Assembly (NCBI RefSeq): GCF_900143515.1
Contig: NZ_FSQT01000001.1
Coordinates: 2,604,001-2,668,000 of the forward strand
DNA: 64,000 nt
Direction: 5' to 3'
Origin: Micromonospora cremea
Lineage (GTDB): Bacteria > Actinomycetota > Actinomycetes > Mycobacteriales > Micromonosporaceae
Shown: in pieces, positions 58,798 to 64,000 of the stretch
Layout: each line of letters opens with the position of its first letter
Numbering within the stretch: position 1 is the first letter of the stretch
Made by a program: the position numbers and the translations under genes
Notes under the pieces: generated by a model
The model's database searches: none
Seen by the model: the letters and a program-made list of their open reading frames with translations, nothing else
What the model was told of the DNA's origin: nothing

Positions 58798-59583
58798 ATG
58801 GGTGCGGGTGACTGGATGCGCGGAGGATCGCTGATCGCGAGCGTGTTGGTCATGGCGGGACTTGCCGGCTGCGCGCAGCGCCCTGTCCCGCCACCACCAC
58901 CCCCACCGCCCTCGGTGGACCCCGCGCCGTCGGCGAGACCGGCCGAGCCGCAGGCTCTGATGGCGATGATCGGTGGGCTGGTCGAGCAGACCGGTGTCGG
59001 GGACGACATCCGGCAGGGCGAGATCGAGACCGGCGAGGCCCATTTCGAACCCTGCGACCTGCTCATCACCGACCCGAACCGGGCGATGGGGGTCGGGCTT
59101 GATCTTGATGCGGTGTGGGCCGCTGGCCTTGAGGTCAATCCCGTGCCGTCCTTCCAGAACATCCAGCCCCCGATGACCCTCATGGACGTCCGGGTGGTCC
59201 ATCTGTCCGAGGACTCCGCGGCCGCCGACGCCGCAAACCAGGTGCGCACCGCGAAGTGCCCGAGTGACGAGTTCCGGCTCAACATCGGCCAGGCGACTGC
59301 CCGGTGGGGAGCACGCACGGTGGCGGTCGGCCCGACGAGCGCGCGGCTGACCTCGGCGACGGTGAAGCGGGTGAACCCGGAGATCGAAGCCGGCGTGGCG
59401 TATCTGCCCGGCGATGCGCGGCTGGTCTTCGCACACGGGCCACTGCTGATCAGCATCGAGGCGCTCACGTTGTGGCCGCGCAAGCTGAACTCCGCCGCCG
59501 AGATCACCGCCGCGGCTCAGGAGAAGGCGATGACCCTGGCGGCGGCCATCGTGCGGGCCCTCCCATCGGCAAGCGAGGGGTGA
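58798..59583 (+). CDS. DUF3558-like lipoprotein
   Basis: The product is 261 residues from ATG 58798. A lipoprotein signal peptide ends in the lipobox LAGC (22-25), so the mature protein is tethered to the outer face of the membrane. A run of eight prolines follows. The mature domain has two well-spaced cysteines (FEPCDLLITDP, TAKCPSDEFR) of the DUF3558 pattern seen in mycobacteria and relatives. Function is unknown. It is monocistronic. Confidence 0.8.
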   Translation: MGAGDWMRGGSLIASVLVMAGLAGCAQRPVPPPPPPPPSVDPAPSARPAEPQALMAMIGGLVEQTGVGDDIRQGEIETGEAHFEPCDLLITDPNRAMGVGLDLDAVWAAGLEVNPVPSFQNIQPPMTLMDVRVVHLSEDSAAADAANQVRTAKCPSDEFRLNIGQATARWGARTVAVGPTSARLTSATVKRVNPEIEAGVAYLPGDARLVFAHGPLLISIEALTLWPRKLNSAAEITAAAQEKAMTLAAAIVRALPSASEG

Positions 59584-59958
59584 CGGAGCGCACCACGGGT
59601 GGGGCGCCGAGCGTCGACGCCAGGACCACGGCACGCAGTGGCAGATGCCGCTACGTCCGAGCCCGCCTCTTGATCTGCCAGTGCTATCAGGTTTCGAAAG
59701 TTTCGAGCCGGACCGCACCGGTGCTGCGCAGGTCACGGGTTGAATTTCCGGAAGTGTTCGCGCTTGACGGGCTCCATCGACCGACTTAACGTTTCGAGCA
59801 GGTTTCCGGTCTCCACACGGCGGAGCTGTCAGCGCCACCTCGGTCAGCCCGAGACCTCCGGACACCCCGCACCGGCCTCACTTCCAGCCCACCAGCACCA
59901 TGCCCGCACCCTCCACTTTATGATCGATTTCTATCGATTGATGCCGAAAGGAAGGCAG
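59584..59958. other. Upstream region of the xylanase gene
   Basis: No gene is supported in these 375 bases. It contains the CGAAAGTTTCG operator candidate at 59695-59705 with a related half-site CGTTTCGAG near 59785. The ribosome site AAAGGAAGG ends 5 nt before the ATG at 59959. Confidence 0.6.
59695..59705. promoter_or_regulatory. CGAAA-N-TTTCG site, candidate xylanase repressor operator
   Basis: The 11-bp site is a perfect inverted repeat around a single G and is preceded by TTT, making an overlapping TTTCGAAA. Xylan-utilisation genes of Streptomyces have operators of the CGAA-N-TTCG/GAAANTTTC type bound by ROK/LacI-like repressors such as BxlR and XylR. It lies about 260 bp upstream of the start codon. 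Confidence 0.6.
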
Positions 59959-61152
59959 ATGAAGCAACGACGGTGGATCAGTGTCGGCGCGGTCGCGGTC
60001 GCGACCGTTGCGGCACTGAACGCGGTGCCCGCCACCGCGAGCCGGCCGTACGATCCGACCGCCCAGAGCCTGGCCGCTCTCGGGCTGCGCCACGGCCTCC
60101 AGGTCGGCACCGCGGTGGACCTGGCAGCCCTCAACGACGCCAACGACCCGCAGTACCGCCGCCTGGCCGCCTCCGAGTTCTCCTCGGTCACCGCCGAGAA
60201 CGCGATGAAGTGGGAGAGCCTGGAACCCACCCGCGGCGTGTACGACTGGGCCGCGGCCGATCAACTCGTCGAGTTCGCGCGACGCAACAAGCAGAGCGTG
60301 CGCGGCCACGTGCTGGTCTGGCACAACCAGCTGCCCACCTGGCTGACCAGCGGGGTCGCCGACGGCTCCATCAGCAAGCAGGAGCTGCGCGAGCTGCTGC
60401 GCAAGCACATCACCACCGTCGTCAGCCGCTACAAGGGCAAGATCTGGCAGTGGGACGTGGTCAACGAGGCGGTCGGCGACCCGTGGGACACCCCGTCGAC
60501 CCTGCACTACAAGGGCTTCTGGGCGCAGAACCTCGGGCCCGGCTACATCGCCGACGCGTTCCGCTGGGCGCGGGCCGCCGACCCCAGGGCGCTGCTGTTC
60601 TACAACGACTACAACATCGAGGCGTTCGGCTCCGGCAACCCCGCCGACGACAAACCGCAGTTCGTCTACGACATGGTCAAGGGGTTGCGCGCCCAGGGCG
60701 TCCCGATCGACGGCATCGGCTCCCAGGGCCATCTGGGCACCCAGTACGGCAACTACGACACCCTCCAGGTGACCGCCGCGCTGAAGAAGTTCGCCGCGCT
60801 CGGTGTCGCCACCGCGTTCACCGAGGTCGACGTTCGCAGCGAGATGACCGAGGCGGTCCAGGCCGGCAACTCGGCCGAGATCAACCCCCGGTTGCAGGCG
60901 TCAGCCGCCAACTTCAGCGTGCTGATGAAGGCCTGCCTCGCCGTACGCAGCTGCCTGTCGTACACCGTCTGGGGTTTCACCGACAGGCACTCCTGGGTGC
61001 CGGGGTGGTTCACCGAGCCGCCGCAGGGCATGGCCGCCATCTACGACGAGAACTACCAGCCCAAGCGGGCGTACCACGAGCTGAAGTCCGACCTGATCTT
61101 CGCCGGCCCGCCGTACGTCCTGCCACGCGTCGCACCGAAGCCGCGCCGCTGA
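59959..61152 (+). CDS. Secreted endo-1,4-beta-xylanase, GH10
   Basis: The product is 397 residues from ATG 59959; the open frame upstream lacks family sequence. A Sec signal (MKQRRWISVGAVAVATVAAL, cleavage near ATAS) precedes the GH10 barrel. Acid/base Glu170 is in WDVVNEAV and nucleophile Glu289 in TEVDVR. Subsite residues include ENAMKWESLEPTRGVYDW, RGHVLVWHNQLPTWL and YTVWGFTDRHSW. No carbohydrate-binding module is attached, so it is a single-domain enzyme that cuts soluble or decorated xylan outside the cell. Confidence 0.95.
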   Translation: MKQRRWISVGAVAVATVAALNAVPATASRPYDPTAQSLAALGLRHGLQVGTAVDLAALNDANDPQYRRLAASEFSSVTAENAMKWESLEPTRGVYDWAAADQLVEFARRNKQSVRGHVLVWHNQLPTWLTSGVADGSISKQELRELLRKHITTVVSRYKGKIWQWDVVNEAVGDPWDTPSTLHYKGFWAQNLGPGYIADAFRWARAADPRALLFYNDYNIEAFGSGNPADDKPQFVYDMVKGLRAQGVPIDGIGSQGHLGTQYGNYDTLQVTAALKKFAALGVATAFTEVDVRSEMTEAVQAGNSAEINPRLQASAANFSVLMKACLAVRSCLSYTVWGFTDRHSWVPGWFTEPPQGMAAIYDENYQPKRAYHELKSDLIFAGPPYVLPRVAPKPRR

Positions 61153-61179
61153 CCCGCTCCGGGAACACCGGAACACCAC

Positions 61180-61214
61180 CGGGCCGTGTGAGGCTTTGCG
61201 CCCCACACGGCCCG
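61180..61214 (+). terminator. Hairpin terminator of the xylanase gene
   Basis: CGGGCCGTGTG (61180-61190) pairs perfectly with CACACGGCCCG (61204-61214) over a 13-nt loop, 27 bp after the xylanase stop. Confidence 0.85.
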
Positions 61215-61397
61215 CACGCGACGATGATGCTCCTGCCGATGGGCCAGCAGTAAGATCGCTGGCACCTCAGCGAAGACTCTCGCCTGCGTCATCCGGAGTC
61301 CGCGTGTCCGAGCAGCCAGCCGTCGACGTCACCCACGATCCCCGGAGGTGCCGTCTGCTGCGCGGTCCCGCTCCTGGTCAGAGTCCGTGGACGGCGC

Positions 61398-62495
61398 ATG
61401 GCTGACCGTTGGTACCGGACTACCCGCCGGGCACTGGCCGTCGTGTGCCTGATCGCCGCCGCCGCGGTGCCGGCCGGTTCATCGGCGGCCTCCACGACCC
61501 GGTCCGCGGCCCTGCGGGTGCTCCAGATGAACCTCTGCAACAGCGGCCGGGCCGGCTGCTACACGGGTCGGTCGGTGACCGCGGCGGCTGAGGCGATCAG
61601 TGCGGAGCTGCCCGACGTGGTGTCCCTCAACGAGATCTGCCGGGACGATGTGGCCGCGCTGGAGGGCGTGCTCGCGAACGTCCACACCGGCGGCGCCGTC
61701 GTGTCCGCCTTCACGGCTGCCGGCGACCGCCCCAGCGGCTCCGTCACCCAGTGCCGCAACGGCGAGCCGTACGGCATCGGACTACTGACCCACCTCAAGG
61801 CGGCGAGCACCCCGTACACGGTCCGCAGCGGGATCTACCCGACCCAGGACGTCTCGGACCCCGAGCAACGAGCCTGGGTCTGCGTCCACGTCCCTCGCGC
61901 GCTGCACGCCTGCACCACACACCTGGCGGCCACCAGCCTCACCGTCGCGCTCGCCCAGTGCCATCACCTGCTCGACACGGTCGTACCAGCGATCCGCAGG
62001 AGCAGTGGGTACGCGCCCACGGTGCTGAGCGGCGACCTCAACCTCCGGCACGACCGCTCCCCCGACGTGCGGTCCTGCATGCCGCCGGACTACCTGCGGG
62101 TCGACGACGGCGCGCTACAGCACCTGATGGCGACAGCCGACGTCACGATCTGTTGCAGCCGGTCGATAGGCATGCACGGGGCGACCGACCACCCGGGGCT
62201 GCTGGCCACACTCACGATCGAGGGCAGACGTCCCGGCTGGACCCGGTCGCACAGCGCCGGGCCCTTGCCCGCGCCCTGTAGGTCCGCCGCAGTCGATCAA
62301 CCCGCCGCTGCTGGCTATCGCACGATGCGGGCGACGGCGCCGTTGAAGGACACGTCCTGCACGGATGGACGGGGCTGCGGGGCGTCATCCGCGCGCCACC
62401 GCGCCACGGACACGATGCCCGGATCGACGAGTTCCATCCCATCGAGCAGGCCGGCGAACTGCTCCGTGCTCCGGGCACGGAACCTGCCGTCGTGA
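61398..62495 (+). CDS. Secreted endonuclease/exonuclease/phosphatase-family protein
   Basis: The product is 365 residues. A signal peptide (hydrophobic core 12-27, cleavage near GSSA) precedes an EEP fold: LRVLQMNLCNSG, PDVVSLNEICRDDVAAL (metal-ligand Glu), TVLSGDLNLRHDRS (catalytic GDxN) and the C-terminal GATDHPGLLATL (SDH/TDH-type His). Several cysteines suggest disulfides. The fold ends near base 62222, but the frame has no stop until 62495. The last 90 residues are Arg/Ser-rich, and 181 bp read antisense through the 3' end of the convergent methyltransferase. A lost stop or a frameshift is likely. Confidence 0.8.
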   Translation: MADRWYRTTRRALAVVCLIAAAAVPAGSSAASTTRSAALRVLQMNLCNSGRAGCYTGRSVTAAAEAISAELPDVVSLNEICRDDVAALEGVLANVHTGGAVVSAFTAAGDRPSGSVTQCRNGEPYGIGLLTHLKAASTPYTVRSGIYPTQDVSDPEQRAWVCVHVPRALHACTTHLAATSLTVALAQCHHLLDTVVPAIRRSSGYAPTVLSGDLNLRHDRSPDVRSCMPPDYLRVDDGALQHLMATADVTICCSRSIGMHGATDHPGLLATLTIEGRRPGWTRSHSAGPLPAPCRSAAVDQPAAAGYRTMRATAPLKDTSCTDGRGCGASSARHRATDTMPGSTSSIPSSRPANCSVLRARNLPS

Positions 62496-63148
62496 TTGTT
62501 GGCTTCGAGCTTCGCGATCACGGCCGGCGGGAGGAATTCCCAGGTGACGTGCGAGGCGACCACGTAGCTGCCGGCCGGGAGCGCGGCGACGAGCCGGGCG
62601 AGGATGCCCCCGGGGTCTTCGTCATCACGGATGAAGTGCAGGATCGCCACCAGCATCAGCGCGACGGGCTGGGACAGGTCCAACGTGGTCCGCAGATCCG
62701 GGTGGGCGAGGATCTGCTCCGGCTCACGCAGGTCGGCGTCGAGGTAGGCAGTGTGGCCCTCAGCTGTGCTGCTCAACAGCGCGCGGGCGTGGGCGAGGAC
62801 GATCGGGTCGTTGTCGACGTAGACGACCCGGGCGGTCGGGTCGATCGCCTGGGCGACCTCGTGGGTGTTGTCGGCGGTCGGGATCCCGGTGCCGATATCC
62901 AGGAACTGCCGGACGCCTTGTTGCGCCAGGAAACGCACCGCCCGCTGCAGGAACATCCGGTTCTCGACGGCGGCCAGCCGGACGGTGGGCATCGCGGCCG
63001 CGAGGGCGTCACCGGACTCCCGGTCGGCAGCGAAATTGTCCTTGCCGCCCAGCAGGTAGTTGTACCTGCGAGCCGGGTGCGCGACCGTGGTGTCGATCCG
63101 GTCCGCCGCTGACAGTTCCCCGCTCCGGCCAGTCACCAGGCCCCCCAT
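62315..63148 (-). CDS. DUF574/Methyltransf_19-type SAM-dependent methyltransferase
   Basis: The product is 277 residues. The actinomycete-specific family opens with SAADRIDTTVAHPARRYNYLLGGKDNFAADR. SAM motif I is QFLDIGTGIPTADNTHEVA and the acidic loop is VVYVDNDPIVLAHARAL. The ALMLVAILHFIRDDEDP segment is also typical. Genomes of this group carry many copies, often next to XRE/DUF397 genes, but none is adjacent here. The substrate is unknown. It is convergent with and overlapped by the EEP gene. Confidence 0.9.
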   Translation of the reverse strand: MGGLVTGRSGELSAADRIDTTVAHPARRYNYLLGGKDNFAADRESGDALAAAMPTVRLAAVENRMFLQRAVRFLAQQGVRQFLDIGTGIPTADNTHEVAQAIDPTARVVYVDNDPIVLAHARALLSSTAEGHTAYLDADLREPEQILAHPDLRTTLDLSQPVALMLVAILHFIRDDEDPGGILARLVAALPAGSYVVASHVTWEFLPPAVIAKLEANNHDGRFRARSTEQFAGLLDGMELVDPGIVSVARWRADDAPQPRPSVQDVSFNGAVARIVR

Positions 63149-63266
63149 CGCCGCGTTCGACCTCTACAAGGTACACAGCCGACGGTCGTTGGGAATGCCG
63201 TCATCCCTCCGGGATGAAGGTCTGCCCGCTGCGCGACCTACGAGACCCGCTACGAACGGAGCACCG

Positions 63267-63728
63267 ATGAGCCGCCACCTCCAGGTCACCTTCGACGCCC
63301 ACGACCCGCGGGCGCTTTCGTCCTTCTGGCGCGACGTACTGGAATACGTCCTCCCCGGCCCGCCCGGAGTCGACCTGCCCGAGGGCGCCGACCCGTTGGC
63401 CGCGTGGGACGACTTCCTGGCGCGAATCGGCGTACCGGAGGAGCAGCGCAACACGAGATCGGCCATCGAGGACCCGGACGGGCACGGCCCACGGCTGTTC
63501 TTCCAGCAGGTGCCGGAGGACAAGGTCGCCAAGAACCGCGTCCACCTCGACGTCCGTGTGGCCCCCGGGCTGGAGGGAGAAAAGCGGATGGCGGCGCTGG
63601 AGGCCGAGTGCGACCGGCTCGTGGCGCTGGGAGCGACGCGGGTACGTCGTGACGAGCCGGCTCCCCCACTGAGCGCCGGCCACATCGTGATGACCGACCC
63701 CGAGGGCAACGAGTTCTGCCTGGACTGA
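63267..63728 (+). CDS. VOC/glyoxalase-like family protein
   Basis: The product is 153 residues from ATG 63267 with GGAG upstream. One vicinal-oxygen-chelate unit pair is visible: HLQVTFDAHDPRALSSFWRDVLEY at the start and HIVMTDPEGNEFCLD at the end, with RVHLDVRV midway. This is the common actinobacterial glyoxalase-like domain used as enzyme or as small-ligand-binding protein. No specific reaction can be assigned. Confidence 0.88.
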   Translation: MSRHLQVTFDAHDPRALSSFWRDVLEYVLPGPPGVDLPEGADPLAAWDDFLARIGVPEEQRNTRSAIEDPDGHGPRLFFQQVPEDKVAKNRVHLDVRVAPGLEGEKRMAALEAECDRLVALGATRVRRDEPAPPLSAGHIVMTDPEGNEFCLD

Positions 63729-63774
63729 CGCGGCTCAGCTGTGGCCACGGAGGCGGTGTGGGGCGGGCCGCCGG

Positions 63775-64000
63775 CTAGGTGCCGAAGGCTCGGACCGTGC
63801 GGAGCAGGAAGCCGGCCAGGAGAAGCTGACGGCCGCCTGTCTCCGCGGCCACGTCGATCTCCTCGACCTCCGTGTCGACCCACTCCGGCTCGGGGAAGCC
63901 CGCCCGCAGGAGGTCCTCGGTCACGCCCCAGCCGTGGCCCGCCTTCAAGGACACCGCCAGGACGAAGACGCTCGCGCCCGGCGCGGCGAGACCCGGCAGC
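63775..64000 (-). CDS. Methyltransferase-like protein, C-terminal end (5' end outside window)
   Basis: The last 74 codons of a leftward gene are visible, ending with TAG at 63775-63777. The peptide includes VFVLAVSLKAGHGWGVTEDL and, after an acidic stretch, RQLLLAGFLLRTVRAF. The order of a GGWG-like loop followed by an acidic beta-hairpin and a final hydrophobic strand is typical of the end of small class I SAM-dependent methyltransferases. Without motif I the assignment is tentative. Confidence 0.55.
   Translation of the reverse strand, partial: LPGLAAPGASVFVLAVSLKAGHGWGVTEDLLRAGFPEPEWVDTEVEEIDVAAETGGRQLLLAGFLLRTVRAFGT

Overview
The window is high-GC actinomycete DNA. Codon third positions are almost all G or C, and GTG and TTG starts are common. 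Markers such as SigB/F-type sigma factor, DUF3618, DUF3558, DUF574-type methyltransferase, WYL regulator and LtrA fit a filamentous soil actinobacterium. A Micromonosporaceae member (Micromonospora-like) is the best guess, but no rRNA or other phylogenetic marker is present to prove it. It reads as ordinary chromosome with short operons and many divergent regulator/target pairs. One complete insertion sequence is present. No CRISPR array, prophage, tRNA or rRNA was seen.

Layout. 0-7.5 kb: the end of a HerA/DUF87-type ATPase, an acetamidase/formamidase, a LysR/SDR divergent pair, a complete IS701-type element flanked by CTAG, the 3' stump of an MFS exporter next to it, a DUF1223 protein and a small membrane protein. 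7.5-13.5 kb: a secreted GH81 beta-1,3-glucanase behind a 24-bp perfect palindrome, an AlkZ-like DNA glycosylase with a QxQ motif, a YafY/WYL regulator and a DinB protein. 13.5-18 kb: a padR-ABC-FtsX operon with ATGA overlaps, and a PEP-mutase/ICL-family enzyme. 18-25.5 kb: two tail-to-tail LtrA paralogues, pyridoxal kinase, membrane proteins, a PLP-dependent ACC deaminase/D-cysteine desulfhydrase homologue and a haloacetate-dehalogenase-like hydrolase. 25.6-30.3 kb: glpD divergent from an alkyl-DHAP-synthase-like oxidase plus a lipid kinase, with a TetR gene; this is a candidate ether-lipid module. 30.3-44 kb: a stress-flavoured region with a SigB/F sigma factor, DUF3618, holin-like and small membrane proteins, a fatty acid desaturase, Stf0 sulfotransferase, MarR/membrane pair, acyl-CoA synthetase, zinc ADH plus SRPBCC protein, an F420-type reductase, a zinc-free bL36, a PPC protein and a short HflX.

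44-51 kb: a methyltransferase diverges from a 1,819-residue single-chain biotin-dependent carboxylase with eukaryote-ACC-like architecture. Their intergenic region holds a 19-bp-arm inverted repeat, a tandem 17-bp repeat and a dense G-run tract. 50.8-58.5 kb: a glycolate/glyoxylate operon reading leftward (aceB, glcD, glcE, glcF, lactate/glycolate permease). 58.8-64 kb: a DUF3558 lipoprotein, a secreted GH10 xylanase behind a CGAAA-N-TTTCG site, a secreted EEP-family protein whose frame runs antisense into a methyltransferase, a VOC protein and the end of another methyltransferase.

Functional themes are polysaccharide degradation (GH81, GH10), two-carbon metabolism (glycolate to glyoxylate to malate), glycerol-phosphate and acyl-lipid metabolism (GlpD, AGPS-like, lipid kinase, desaturase, acyl-CoA ligase, giant carboxylase) and general stress functions. 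All functional calls are from reading translated motifs; no database search was possible.
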